A DNA stretch of 59,877 bases, taken from positions 1 through 59,877 of the forward strand of contig CAJUKT010000037.1 of NCBI GenBank assembly GCA_910587255.1. The letters are read 5' to 3'. The stretch's first letter is position 1, and each line of letters begins with the position of its first letter. The notes below the pieces were generated by a model that saw nothing but the letters and a program-made list of their open reading frames with translations, was not told the DNA's origin and made no database searches. This stretch comes from an uncultured Oscillospiraceae bacterium. GTDB lineage: Bacteria > Bacillota > Clostridia > Oscillospirales > Oscillospiraceae. The translations under genes and the position numbers were made by a program. Below are positions 1 to 8,733 of this stretch, one piece after another.

Positions 1-165
1 CCAGCGTCAGACTGATTCTTCTTGCCGCCCTCGTCGCCCTTGCCGCCAGCGTCAGACTGATTCTTCTTGCCGCCCTCGTCGCCCTTGCCGCCAGCGTCAG
101 ACTGATTCTTCTTGCCGCCCTCGTCGCCCTTGCCGCCAGCGTCAGACTGATTCTTCTTGCCGCCC
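1..165. repeat. 45-bp tandem repeat inside a phage gene
   Basis: Three identical 45-bp units (1-45, 46-90, 91-135) and a partial fourth unit (136-165) run into the window edge, so the true copy number is unknown. The unit is a multiple of three and encodes GGKGDEGGKKNQSDA on the minus strand, so copy-number change would lengthen or shorten the protein without breaking frame. Confidence 0.97.
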
Positions 166-326
166 TTGCCGCCGGTAGCCCTGACGATGGCGAGGTTGCC
201 GTGCTCCACCAGACAGGTGAAGGCGGGGTTGTCGGCGTAGCTATCGCTCACCTGGGCGGTTTCATCGGGGAGAATGGCGGTGGTGCCGATGCTGACGACC
301 TTGCCGCCGATGTTCTTCACTTTCAT
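1..326 (-). CDS. Phage protein with 15-residue Gly/Lys/Asp repeats (partial)
   Basis: This leftward gene lies 66 bp downstream of the major capsid gene and has no stop before the window edge. I chose the ATG at 326 because AGGAG sits seven bases upstream; the ATG at 332 is too close to it. About 55 non-repetitive residues (MKVKNIGGKVVSIG start, then a FTCLVEHGNLAIV stretch) precede at least three GGKGDEGGKKNQSDA repeats. The position suggests a head or head-tail structural protein, with the repeats as a hydrophilic, highly charged tail. I do not recognise the family, and no function can be assigned from sequence. Confidence 0.7.
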   Translation of the reverse strand, partial: MKVKNIGGKVVSIGTTAILPDETAQVSDSYADNPAFTCLVEHGNLAIVRATGGKGGKKNQSDAGGKGDEGGKKNQSDAGGKGDEGGKKNQSDAGGKGDEGGKKNQSDA

Positions 327-392
327 GGTCATGCTCCTTTCACGATGCAAAAACTTCGGGGCTCCCACAACGGGAGCCCCAGGTGTTGGTTC

Positions 393-1418
393 TCAGCAGA
401 TGCCGACGCCGATCAGCAGGGACATGGGGTAGTAGATGATGGCGCCAGCGGTACGGGCCTCGCAGGGCACCTCCATCTCCAGGCCCTTGGTCTGGACGGG
501 GTGCTGCTTGAAGGGCAGCGGGTTCTCGATGGTCAGCTTCTTGGGGTCGTTCTTAAACAGAAGCATGACGCCCTGGCCGTCGGTCTCCTTGGCGTAGGGG
601 TTGGTCTCCACGCTGTCAGGATCAAGCTCGGGGCAGGCCACGATGTTCTTGATGTCCTTCAGGTTCTTCTGGATATAGCTCAGGACGGTGGTGTCCGTGC
701 CCTCGATGCGGCGGCCCTGGAGCTCGATGTACGCCTCGGAGGGCAGGGCCAGGGTGTCGGCCTTCTCCACCTTCTTGGTGGTGCGGGCCATCTGCTTCAG
801 CATCCCGTTGATGTCGGCCAGGATTTCGTCCACGGTCTTATCTGCCCACTTGGTCGTGCCCTTGGCACCCTTGGCGATGACGTACAGGGGGACGCTGTTG
901 TCCTCGGACAGAACGCCCATCAGGCCGTACTCCTTGTCCCCGGCCCAGGCGATACGGTTGTTCAGCAGCTCGATCTGATACCGGGCGGAGTCGGCCTTCC
1001 GGGCATCCAGGCCCTTGCCGGCCATGACGGAGGCCCGCATCTCCTGGACGGAGTAGCCGTAGCTGGCGCCGAGCCCCTTGATGTTGCCGGTGGTGGGCTT
1101 GCCCTTCACATCGACACGGGGCAGGTCGGTGGCGTAGTCGGCGATGATTTTCGCCATACCGACCTTATCGTAGGAGTAGTACGTGACCTGCTCAGCGCCG
1201 GGGTTCACCTCGCTGGACATGGGGAACAGGGTCAGGGCGGTCATCTCGGGGTACTCCTGGTCGTAGGTCTGGGCCTTGATGTGGTTCAGCTCACGGGCAA
1301 AGAAGATGCCGGCGTCCTCCGCACTATCAAAGCGGGTTCCGGTGGTCTCAGCCACCGTTGCGGGAATCTGGCTCTGGCTGAGAGCCCGGTAGTCGTCAGT
1401 GTTGTAGCCTTTAGCCAT
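393..1418 (-). CDS. Major capsid protein (DUF2184-type)
   Basis: The 341-residue product resembles the major capsid family that follows DUF2213 and cement proteins in many Firmicute phages. It has an N-terminal arm (about 1-60), a central region with VTYYSYDKVGMAKIIADYA and GKGLDARK, and a C-terminal domain ending in AGAIIYYPMSLLIGVGIC. A good ribosome-binding site (AGGAGG) precedes the ATG. No protease gene is fused to it. It is the last recognisable head gene of the leftward late operon before the repeat protein. The family call rests on sequence character and gene order, not on a search. Confidence 0.85.
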   Translation of the reverse strand: MAKGYNTDDYRALSQSQIPATVAETTGTRFDSAEDAGIFFARELNHIKAQTYDQEYPEMTALTLFPMSSEVNPGAEQVTYYSYDKVGMAKIIADYATDLPRVDVKGKPTTGNIKGLGASYGYSVQEMRASVMAGKGLDARKADSARYQIELLNNRIAWAGDKEYGLMGVLSEDNSVPLYVIAKGAKGTTKWADKTVDEILADINGMLKQMARTTKKVEKADTLALPSEAYIELQGRRIEGTDTTVLSYIQKNLKDIKNIVACPELDPDSVETNPYAKETDGQGVMLLFKNDPKKLTIENPLPFKQHPVQTKGLEMEVPCEARTAGAIIYYPMSLLIGVGIC

Positions 1419-1441
1419 TGTGACTTACCTCCTATTCTTGA

Positions 1442-1951
1442 TTACGCCCCAGCTCCGCCGGCGGCAGGGGCGGGAGCGTTGAACAGCTCGACGGGAGCGA
1501 TGCCGTCGATGCCGCTCGGGCCGATGAACTTGCCAGACACAGCAATCTTGGTGGCCGTGCTGCTGGTGTTGGTGAAGCACCCAGCGGACTCGCCATCGGT
1601 GACGAGGAACACGTCCTCCCCGTAGGCGATCTCGGCGTCCTTCTCGGTGCGAACCCAGGCCCGGCCATACCGCATGACGTTGACGGTCTTGCCGTCCTTG
1701 ATGGTCAGGACGCCCTCCATGTCCATCTCGTGGGTGTGGGTGCTCAGGACGATGCCCTCGAACTTGTCGGCGGTAGCGGTGGCGGTGGGGGCGGTCACGT
1801 TGGTGCCGGGGGTGCTGCCATGCACCACGCCGATACCGAAGCGAAGCTGGCCCTCGCCCTGGCGGGAGTTTACCGCCTTCGGGGACAGGTCATAGACGCC
1901 ACCAGGGGCGTTGCGGGGGGTGGTGTAGCGATAGCCGTTCTGTGCGCTCAT
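1442..1951 (-). CDS. Head decoration / structural cement protein
   Basis: The 169-residue protein begins with GYRYTTPRNAPGGVYDLSP, has a central beta-rich core containing HTHEMDMEGVLTIKDG and VMRYGRAWVRTE, and ends in a flexible Ala/Gly/Pro tail. That architecture, and its place between the DUF2213 gene and the major capsid gene, fit the phage structural cement (Gp24/DUF2190-like) proteins that stabilise the shell. Its ATG overlaps the TAA stop of the upstream gene, which suggests translational coupling and helps keep a fixed ratio of head proteins. Confidence 0.72.
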   Translation of the reverse strand: MSAQNGYRYTTPRNAPGGVYDLSPKAVNSRQGEGQLRFGIGVVHGSTPGTNVTAPTATATADKFEGIVLSTHTHEMDMEGVLTIKDGKTVNVMRYGRAWVRTEKDAEIAYGEDVFLVTDGESAGCFTNTSSTATKIAVSGKFIGPSGIDGIAPVELFNAPAPAAGGAGA

Positions 1952-3380
1952 TACTTCGTACCTCCATTCTCCTTCTTCTGGCGCCGCTCAATCATGCGCT
2001 GACGGGCGGCGTCGGCGTCAACCTCATCAGCGCCGTCAGTGTGGGTGGGCTTGCCACTCATCATCTGCTGACGCTGGAAGTCGGTGCTCTTTTGGGAATT
2101 GACGACCTCAACGGCCAGATCGTAGGCGGCGTTGATGTACGCCACCTCCTTGCCGTCCAGGCGGATGCTGGGGTTCACCTTGGCGATGACGGCCTTCTTC
2201 GCCTCGATGACGGACATGGCATCCAGACCGTCCATGTGGAGCTTGTCGCCCACCCGGCAGATGCTCAGGCGCTCGGCCACGATAGCATCGACGGAATCGG
2301 CATTGACGGTGGGGGTGGTCGGGTCGGCACCGTCGGCGTGGCCGGGGGCCTTTGCGGGCTCAGCGGGAGCAGCCGTGGGCTCCTCCTTGCCTTCGCCATC
2401 GCCCTTGGTGCAGACGCCATCGCCCTCCTTCGTGCCTTCGCCGTCGCCCTTGGTCTCACCGTCGCCCTTGTCGCAGACGCAGGGGTTCTGGCCGCACTTG
2501 GGCAGACATCCTCGGCGGCGTCCTTGTTCTTGGTGCCGTCGCCGGCGAAGTCCTTCTGGGCGTTCAGGACATCAATGACACCGAGCAGGGTCTCCAGGTC
2601 TTCGTCCTGCTGGGCGATGGTGACCATGGCGGCCTCGGTGCTCTCGGGATCACCGGCGGCGTCCCGGCGGTCACGACGGTCTTTGACCATCTGAACCAGC
2701 TCCTCCGGGGTCTTCTTCTTGTTGGGGTCTCCGGCCCCATCCAGTCTCTTGGCCCGACGGGCCTGGAAACGGGCGATGCTGGCAGCGATGCCAGCATCCA
2801 GAGTGGTTTTCGCTTCTGCCATAGGAATCTTACCTCCTGTCAAATTGTCCAGACCGTCGGTGTTCAGTCTGGCTTGATCGCCTGCCCTCGCCTTATCGAC
2901 CAGAGCAAGGTGATTCACACGGATGTTCTTCTGGATGGCGTCATAGGGCTCACCATTCCAGGTTCCGGGCGTCTCGTCGAGGTCGAGCTCATAGCCGAGG
3001 GACAGCTCCCGCAGTCCGCACCTCTTCATGGCGTCCGTGTCATGGATTACGATTTCGACCCTGACATCATCCCCGTCCTTGTAGCCCTCGGAGAGAATCG
3101 TGCCGATAATCTCCCGCTCGACGTTGTTTTTGTCGATGGTGCCAGCCTCATGGGTGATGATGATGGGCTTGGACTTATAGCTGGCGAGGCTCTGGGGGTC
3201 GAATACGTGCTCCGGCAGCCTGAGCTCCCGCCGGACGGAACCGTCGGCAAGGTGGTACTCAAAGATGCCGCAGGACGTGACGATGGGGCGGTCTCTGAAG
3301 TAGCCCTCCCCGGTGTAGTAGGTGTCGTCCAGCTTGATGCTGTCCAGCCGGATCACCCTTGTGAGCGTCGGAGTCTGCAA
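1951..3380 (-). pseudogene. DUF2213 head protein gene split by a one-base frameshift
   Basis: The first frame (3380 to about 2503) encodes a DUF2213 domain (conserved IIITHEAG, LSLGYELDLDETPG, NHLALVDKAR) and a coiled-coil segment. At 2500-2502 the frame is lost: the protein turns into a low-complexity Arg/Pro/Ala tail that ends at 2265. The neighbouring frame, open from the same place to 1951, continues sensibly with CPKCGQNPCVCD, Lys-Gly-Asp repeats and a typical DUF2213-like C-terminus. Restoring one C on the minus strand joins both halves into about 476 residues. The family has a scaffold or head-assembly role in phage late operons. It could be a true mutation that disables the prophage or a sequencing error in a C run; there is no classical slippery heptamer. 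Confidence 0.8.
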
Positions 3381-3468
3381 CTTAGCGTTCTCCTCCTTCC
3401 TGTGATTCTTCTGCGCTGGTTCTCAGGGGCCCATACGCACCACCTCCTTAACGTGGAGACACCCTGGA

Positions 3469-4359
3469 CTACAAATCCAGGGTGTCAATATCGAATACCG
3501 GGAGCGCCACACAGCGGCATTGATAGTCTCCGCCGGGGTGGCAGCGTCTCCCTGTCCTTTCGTCTACTACTGGCGGATCGTTCCACCGGAACCGCTTCCC
3601 GTTCAGAGCGTGATGCCGTGTGCGGACACGCTCGTCACGGGAATCAGACCATTCGTACTCCTCGACGCCGGCGTCCTGCTGTTGCTTCTGGGCAATCTCA
3701 CCGTTCAGCTTGGCAATCTGGTCACGGGCCAAAAGCTGGGCGTGGCGCCGGGTCGTGCTGTACTCCCTCAGAATCGCCTTGACGATGTTCGTGGTCGTTC
3801 TGCCTTCCCGGTAGCCGTCCAGAACGATGTCCCGCATACGGCCAAGGCTTTCCTGCGGGATGGTCTTTATCAGATCTACGTTCTGCCGTGTCCATGCCTC
3901 CAGGGCCATCTTGTAGAACTCTCCGGCGTAGTAGTCGTCCAGCAGGTCAATCCCGACTGTCTCTTTCACCGCCCGCTTCCATTCTTTGATGCTCAGCTTG
4001 ACGGTGAGGGCGGCCATCTCCGAGATACGCCTATACAGGCCGAAGCGGCTGAGGTTCTGTTCAAGCTCCTCGCTGCACTTGGCGAAGGCATCGACCAGCC
4101 CCCACATAAGGCCATCCTGCGAATCGTGGCGGTAGTAGTCGGGCGGCAGCTCCTCCTTGGCAATCTTCCTGATCGCCGGGACGAGCTGCTCCTTTATGGC
4201 TTTGCTCAGGAGCATCATGTAGGCATTGGTCACACGCTGATACTCCCGCTCGGCCACATCCGGGTATCTGATGCGGGTCTTGCAGACCATCTTCTTCTCG
4301 CCCTTGAACTTCTTCCGGGCGTATTCCCGCACAGCCTCCCGGCGGACGTTGCTGTCCAT
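3469..4359 (-). CDS. Phage minor head protein (MuF domain)
   Basis: The 296-residue product has a long helical N-terminal part and a C-terminal MuF-like region (about 190-290). That region shows SDERVRTRHHALNGKRFRW-like features and the Cys/His cluster HPGGDYQCRCVALP. MuF-type proteins bind the portal and are packaged as minor head components. The gene lies directly downstream of the portal, the normal place. I prefer the ATG at 4359, with GGGGG seven bases upstream, over the TTG one codon earlier. No toxin domain is fused to the C-terminus, unlike many Firmicute MuF proteins. Confidence 0.85.
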   Translation of the reverse strand: MDSNVRREAVREYARKKFKGEKKMVCKTRIRYPDVAEREYQRVTNAYMMLLSKAIKEQLVPAIRKIAKEELPPDYYRHDSQDGLMWGLVDAFAKCSEELEQNLSRFGLYRRISEMAALTVKLSIKEWKRAVKETVGIDLLDDYYAGEFYKMALEAWTRQNVDLIKTIPQESLGRMRDIVLDGYREGRTTTNIVKAILREYSTTRRHAQLLARDQIAKLNGEIAQKQQQDAGVEEYEWSDSRDERVRTRHHALNGKRFRWNDPPVVDERTGRRCHPGGDYQCRCVALPVFDIDTLDL

Positions 4360-4516
4360 CAAATACCCCCTTCCTGTGGGCGCATAGGAGCCGTTTTAAG
4401 CGCCGTTCCTCCTGGGGGATGGAGTTATAGGGAGAAACGGGCAAGCACGGTTCTTTGCTGTTTTATTTCGATTTTTGGCGGCGTTTCAATCGGCCTGGGG
4501 GATTGAGTTCATGTGC

Positions 4517-6364
4517 TTAGCTGGTGTCGCCGCCGCCGATGGTGCCGGCCAGCTCCTTCAGGACGGCGAGGCTGTCGGCGAACGGCTTGAACAGTTGACC
4601 ATCTTCGTCCTTCAGCAGCGTGTCCAGCGGGATGAACATGGGACACTCCATCTCATGGTCGGTGCAGCGGGGAACGCCGTCATACTCGGTGCAGAGGAAA
4701 AGCTGGGGGGCAAGGCCGGTGTCTGCCTCCGTCGGCCCCCGTCCAAACGGTATCAGGTTCCGTGGCGTGATGCCGAACTCCTCCATGGTCTCCCTCATGG
4801 CGGCCTGCCTTGGCGTTTCTCCGTCCTCAACGTGGCCGCCGGGGCCGCATATCTTACCGCTCCCGGTGTCTCCCATGCGGATGCCGCACAGGGCTCCGTT
4901 TCCCTGGACGACGATAACACCGACAGACCCGGCCTGCTCCTGATCCTCTCCGTCGGTGGCCTGCTCCGACAGGCTGAGGCCGGCGAGGGCTTCCTTCAGC
5001 TCGGCCATGGTGTCGCCGCCGATGTCGCTCTCATCCAGGAGCTCCTCAATGTCAAACTGTTCGCTCTTGGCGAGGCCCTTTCTGACTTCGCTGGGGTCAA
5101 CAGCCTGCATATCACAATACATCTGGGCCGTCTGCGCCTTGATGTGCTCTGTGTTGGCCTTCTTCTGGTCGAGGTCGGCCTGCTCCATCTCACTGAGGTT
5201 CCAGAACGGCTTGAACTCCAGCTTGTACTTCGGTTCCTCGTGGAGCTGCTTGGTGTTCAGCCAACCACGGAACAGGATGTCGAGGAGCCGTTGCAGGTTC
5301 CCCTTGACTTGCAGGTCACTTATCTGCCCCAGGTAGTTGTACCAGTTCTCCAGATCGGCCTCTCCGGTGGAGTTCTCTCCGGCGGGCGACCGGCCAAACA
5401 AAATCGTCTGCGGGATGTTCGTCACCGCAGACAGCATATTGCACGAGGCGTTTATGGCCTCGCTGAAGCCGCTCAACTGGAACGTCTGGAAGGTGTACTC
5501 CTCACCGTCACCGTCAATGACGATGCTGTTCAGGATGCCACGGGCCATGTCGATGGTCTTCAGCCGCCGGAGGACTTCTTCGTCGCCGCCCTCCACAGAC
5601 AGCGTACTCGTCAGGCCATTCATCTTGTAGATGCCCTGCACAGAACGCTCCAGCAGCTTTGTCCCGTTCGCATGATTCGTAACGGTCTCCCGGAGGGCTC
5701 GCTTGATTCGTGCGTACTCGGGGACACCCCAGAACCGATACTCGGCCTGGGTGGTGGTCTCGGGCAGGATGCCGTTACGGAAGGTCAGGCAACGGCTCTC
5801 GTGGACGACGAAGTGACCGTACTGGCTATACACCCGGAAGAACTGAGGCTTGCCAAACTTCGGGCGGAACTGCTTCGTCCCCTGGGGCCGACCGTAGTTA
5901 TACAGGTACGAGTAGTCAGGCTCAACAACAGCCCGCTCAAACAGGGCGATTTCATCAATGCCCTTGATGGTGTTCCAATTCAGCGGGTCTTCCAGCCTCC
6001 CACCGTCATCAATCAGCATGACAGCGATGGCACCACCGAACAGACGAGACCATTTGACAGCCTGGGCGGTCGTCGTTACCCAGTCGAGGTCTTCCAGAGC
6101 GTCGGTGACCAGAGACTTCACATCCTCGTCGCTCAGGCCGAGGTCGAACTCCCTGGTCGCCGCCTTCTCCGCCGGTATGTCGATAATCTTCGTGAACAGG
6201 CCGTTTCCCTCATAGTGGGCGGCCAGCGTCATATCGTCAACCATAGTCTCAGGGGCAAAGTGATAGGCTTCGCCGTTGTCCTGAGCTGTGCCGAAGCGGT
6301 TCAGCACATTCATGTAGCCGTCGTGCCGGGTTCCGCCGGTGGCGACTGCGTTCTTTTCGTCCAT
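4517..6364 (-). CDS. Portal protein fused to a C-terminal Nudix domain
   Basis: Residues 1 to about 460 match DUF1073-type phage portals (AKWSRLFGGAIAVMLI-like core, GRSPAGENSTGEADLENW, and the region ending in FRGWLNTKQL). After an acidic linker (about 460-485), residues 486-600 form a Nudix domain. It contains a complete Nudix box, GGHVEDGETPRQAAMRETMEE followed by FGI, with the catalytic REXXEE glutamates intact. Portals form the dodecameric DNA gate of the head; Nudix enzymes hydrolyse nucleoside diphosphate-linked compounds. The ATG at 6364 has AAGGGG seven bases upstream; the GTG at 6373 is inside that signal. Whether the Nudix part is active in the virion or is cut off is unknown. Confidence 0.87.
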   Translation of the reverse strand: MDEKNAVATGGTRHDGYMNVLNRFGTAQDNGEAYHFAPETMVDDMTLAAHYEGNGLFTKIIDIPAEKAATREFDLGLSDEDVKSLVTDALEDLDWVTTTAQAVKWSRLFGGAIAVMLIDDGGRLEDPLNWNTIKGIDEIALFERAVVEPDYSYLYNYGRPQGTKQFRPKFGKPQFFRVYSQYGHFVVHESRCLTFRNGILPETTTQAEYRFWGVPEYARIKRALRETVTNHANGTKLLERSVQGIYKMNGLTSTLSVEGGDEEVLRRLKTIDMARGILNSIVIDGDGEEYTFQTFQLSGFSEAINASCNMLSAVTNIPQTILFGRSPAGENSTGEADLENWYNYLGQISDLQVKGNLQRLLDILFRGWLNTKQLHEEPKYKLEFKPFWNLSEMEQADLDQKKANTEHIKAQTAQMYCDMQAVDPSEVRKGLAKSEQFDIEELLDESDIGGDTMAELKEALAGLSLSEQATDGEDQEQAGSVGVIVVQGNGALCGIRMGDTGSGKICGPGGHVEDGETPRQAAMRETMEEFGITPRNLIPFGRGPTEADTGLAPQLFLCTEYDGVPRCTDHEMECPMFIPLDTLLKDEDGQLFKPFADSLAVLKELAGTIGGGDTS

Positions 6365-6379
6365 ATCGTTCACCCCTTG

Positions 6380-7783
6380 TTACGTTATTAGCTGTCTGAC
6401 ATCGAAGGCGCTCTTGACTTCAATCTCAGCGAAGCCATTGGCAGAGGCGTCCACCATATCTTTGAACTTACTGTCTGGGAAATTCTCAAGCTGGGTCAGG
6501 TACTCTTCGTTCCACGGAGCCGCCAGGATGTCGAAGTTCCCAGCCTGCCACTGGGCGGCCATTGGCTCGGCCCTGGCCTCCTTGCTGCCGGATTCGGCAA
6601 CCGTACAGACATCAAAACCGGCCAGGAACTTGATGTAGCTCTGGGCCTGCTCCTTTCCTGCCTGTCCAGGGTCTTGAGGCAACCGGATACGCACACGTTT
6701 GTAGGTGGCCCGGTCTGCCTGAGCCGTCAGCTTGATGGTCTTGCGGACATCCGATGCGGACATCTGCTTGTTTATCACGTCGGCAACTATGTACCGGCCA
6801 CATCTCCGCTTACCAATCAGGACGCCGGCGGTGTAGGCGGGATCGCCGCCCTCCGTCTTCTCGGTGGCGGCTAAGTCCCAGCAGCGCACCCACCGGATAA
6901 CATCGTTCGGAAGGGTATCCAGGATGTCGCCGAGCTGCGTCCGTTTGAAGAACAGGCCAGCGGCGGCCTTTATCTTCCAGTTACCACGCAAAAGGCGCTC
7001 CCGTTCGATGATGGGCAGCGCCTTCAGGCTGGCGAGGTATCCGGGGTCGATTTTCAGCAACGCCTGGTTGTCGTAGATGGAGGACATGATGAACGTGACC
7101 GACTTGGGCTCGCTGAGCTCTTCCGGGGTCTTCAGGTTGAACTGCTCCCACAGCTCCTCCTTGGTGTCGGCCCAGTGTACGACCTCCTCCCGGCGAATGA
7201 ACCAGCGGATAACGCCGCTCCGCTCCGGGATGGGGTAGCCGGTGTCCTGATCTATCCACCATGCGATGAACTTCGCCACCCAGCTATCAGCGTCCGGGTT
7301 GCAGGTGGCTTTGACATAGGGCCTGACGCCGCAGGTCGAACGGTTACGGGACAGCATATAGAAGAACTGGTGTTCGTTGAAGTGCGTCAGCTCGTCGAAG
7401 CACAGGCCGCAAATCTGGCTGCCCTGATAATTCTGCAATTCAGCATCGCTTCCGATGTGCTTAAACAGCACCTTTCCGGCGAGGCGTCCATGCTTATCCC
7501 TGAACAGCCACTCGCCGTTCGATATTCTCGCCCGTGCTCCACGTATCCCACCAAACATCTTGGAGGCTTCGTCCCACAGGCCGCCGGGGGAAAACACCTG
7601 CTTGTACGTCCGGCGGAACACGGTGCAGTTGTACCCGTCAACGTTCTTGTATCGGAGGGCAGACAGCAGCAGGCCGTAAGTCTTCCCTCCACCAGCGGCA
7701 CCGCCGTATATCACGACATCAGCAGAGGACGCCATAAACGCCGTCTGTGGCCCAGGCTGGGGCTGGAGTATAATCTTACCCAT
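6380..7783 (-). CDS. terL: Terminase large subunit
   Basis: This is the ATP-driven packaging motor and nuclease. From the ATG at 7783 (467 residues) it shows Walker A GGAAGGGKT at about 27-35, Walker B CGLCFDELTHF, a C-motif-like KATCNPD and a C-terminal RNase H-like nuclease region starting with VRCWDLAATE. The open frame extends upstream to 7855, but the start at 7783 leaves an 8-bp overlap with the small-subunit gene and has GGAGGA upstream, so it is preferred. It is the second gene of the leftward late operon, followed by the portal gene 16 bp downstream. Confidence 0.95.
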   Translation of the reverse strand: MGKIILQPQPGPQTAFMASSADVVIYGGAAGGGKTYGLLLSALRYKNVDGYNCTVFRRTYKQVFSPGGLWDEASKMFGGIRGARARISNGEWLFRDKHGRLAGKVLFKHIGSDAELQNYQGSQICGLCFDELTHFNEHQFFYMLSRNRSTCGVRPYVKATCNPDADSWVAKFIAWWIDQDTGYPIPERSGVIRWFIRREEVVHWADTKEELWEQFNLKTPEELSEPKSVTFIMSSIYDNQALLKIDPGYLASLKALPIIERERLLRGNWKIKAAAGLFFKRTQLGDILDTLPNDVIRWVRCWDLAATEKTEGGDPAYTAGVLIGKRRCGRYIVADVINKQMSASDVRKTIKLTAQADRATYKRVRIRLPQDPGQAGKEQAQSYIKFLAGFDVCTVAESGSKEARAEPMAAQWQAGNFDILAAPWNEEYLTQLENFPDSKFKDMVDASANGFAEIEVKSAFDVRQLIT

Positions 7784-8291
7784 CTCCGTCTTCGTCCTCC
7801 TTCCCGGTGCTTTCTGGAGGTTCCCTGACTGGTTCCGGGCCGTCACCACGTCCATTGTCGGGGAGGACTACCACAACATCGTCCCCGTCATTATCGTCTG
7901 CTCCGCCCGCGGGCAGGTAGGAGCCCTCGTCCATCTTGCGGATACGGGCCTCGCTCTCCTTGTCCCTCTGCTTCTTGTCTGGGTTGAAGCCTCCGTAGTC
8001 GCACAGGGCTCTAAATGCGCTGGCGTCACCTTTTGCAGCCTGGATCGCCATGCCAACGATGATTCCGGTCAGGTTCGTCCGGTCTTCTTCATCCACTCCG
8101 ACGCTCTTCAGGGTGTTGTCCAGAGGGATAACTGCCGGGGCTTCAAACATCCACTTTATCGCCTGCTGAACGTCCCTTTTCTTCCTGCGGGTCTCCCCGC
8201 TTTTCTTGCCACCAGCGGCCCCTCGCTTTTTTGCTTCTTTCTTGGTTCGGACTGGCTTGAGGTTCTGGGGGTTCCCCTTCGGGTTAGCCAC
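7776..8291 (-). CDS. terS: Terminase small subunit-like protein
   Basis: The 171-residue protein has a basic Lys/Arg-Gly-rich N-terminus (AKKRGAAGGKKSGETRRKK), a helical core (RTNLTGIIVGMAIQAAKGDASAFRALCDYGG) and an acidic, disordered tail. This is the pattern of the small-terminase-like proteins placed directly before large terminases in Firmicute phages; they recognise DNA and start packaging. The stop overlaps the start of the large subunit by 8 bp. A strong terminator lies just upstream, so the late operon must have its own start of transcription close by or be reached by antitermination. Confidence 0.8.
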   Translation of the reverse strand: MANPKGNPQNLKPVRTKKEAKKRGAAGGKKSGETRRKKRDVQQAIKWMFEAPAVIPLDNTLKSVGVDEEDRTNLTGIIVGMAIQAAKGDASAFRALCDYGGFNPDKKQRDKESEARIRKMDEGSYLPAGGADDNDGDDVVVVLPDNGRGDGPEPVREPPESTGKEDEDGDG

Positions 8292-8317
8292 ATCACCACC
8301 TCTCTTCTGCGGACATG

Positions 8318-8348
8318 AAAAAGCCCCTCATGGGTGCCCATGAGAGGC
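8318..8348 (-). terminator. Rho-independent terminator before the packaging operon
   Basis: An 11-of-12 bp stem (8323-8334 with 8337-8348) is followed on the minus strand by five T residues (8322-8318). It separates the small 86-residue gene from the terminase operon, and marks the boundary between the middle and late transcription units. Confidence 0.85.
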
Positions 8349-8381
8349 CGTAGAAACGTCGATATTCTTTTGGGGGTAGGT

Positions 8382-8642
8382 TTATTGGTACAAAGCGGTA
8401 ACGACAGATATGCCCTCCTGAATCGCTTGGGAGAGGTCGATTCCGATGGAGGTATAGAAAGCGGGGTGTACCATACATTCGTATGCCCTTGCCATCAGGC
8501 TCCGCTGCTCCTTGCTGATGCCGAGCCGGAAGTCCTTGGCGATGGACAGCGCCTTCTTCATGTTACCGGCGGCGACTGCCTCACGAACGAGGTCGGTCTT
8601 TTTGATGGGATAGCCGTCCTGCTTCACGCAACTTTTCCTCAT
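8382..8642 (-). CDS. Small phage protein of unknown function
   Basis: The 86-residue product contains KKTDLVREAVAAGNMKKA, FRLGISKEQRSLMARAYE and CMVHPAFYTSIGIDLSQAI. It is mainly helical, with no membrane segment or recognisable catalytic motif. I recall similar short proteins in clostridial prophages near terminase genes, but cannot give a function. It stands alone between an operator-bearing promoter (8668-8695) and a terminator (8318-8348), so it is a one-gene transcription unit apparently under repressor control. Confidence 0.75.
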   Translation of the reverse strand: MRKSCVKQDGYPIKKTDLVREAVAAGNMKKALSIAKDFRLGISKEQRSLMARAYECMVHPAFYTSIGIDLSQAIQEGISVVTALYQ

Positions 8643-8667
8643 AGCTTTAGCACCCTTTCAGCGAAAT

Positions 8668-8695
8668 GTGTTATTTTTGGTAACTTTATTGTCGC
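8668..8695 (-). promoter_or_regulatory. Leftward promoter with operator-like palindrome
   Basis: A -35-like GCGACA (8690-8695) and -10-like TAACAC (8668-8673) are separated by 16 bp on the minus strand. The spacer holds GTTACCAAAAATAAC (8684-8670), which matches the operator-like motif found at five or more other places in the prophage. It is placed 26 bp upstream of the 86-residue gene. Confidence 0.55.
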
Positions 8696-8733
8696 ACACA
8701 GGGCTACTTTACGTCAATCGGAAGATACTGCGT

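Noticed and set aside
1..165. CRISPR array or intergenic repeat
   Set aside because: Units are contiguous with no spacers and are in frame with a phage protein that has a good start, so it is a coding tandem repeat.
2495..2512. Programmed -1 frameshift in the DUF2213 gene
   Set aside because: No X XXY YYZ heptamer is present (only CCCAAG) and no clear stimulatory structure was seen; a single-base deletion in a C run explains it more simply.
4061..4444. Separate small gene upstream of MuF
   Set aside because: The frame overlaps MuF for most of its length, and its product is Arg/Gly/Pro-rich, typical of a shadow frame; no ribosome-binding site.
4475..6391. Long plus-strand open frame of 638 codons opposite the portal gene
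   Set aside because: It mirrors the portal gene in high-GC DNA, has no ribosome-binding site and its protein is low-complexity; it is an antisense shadow.
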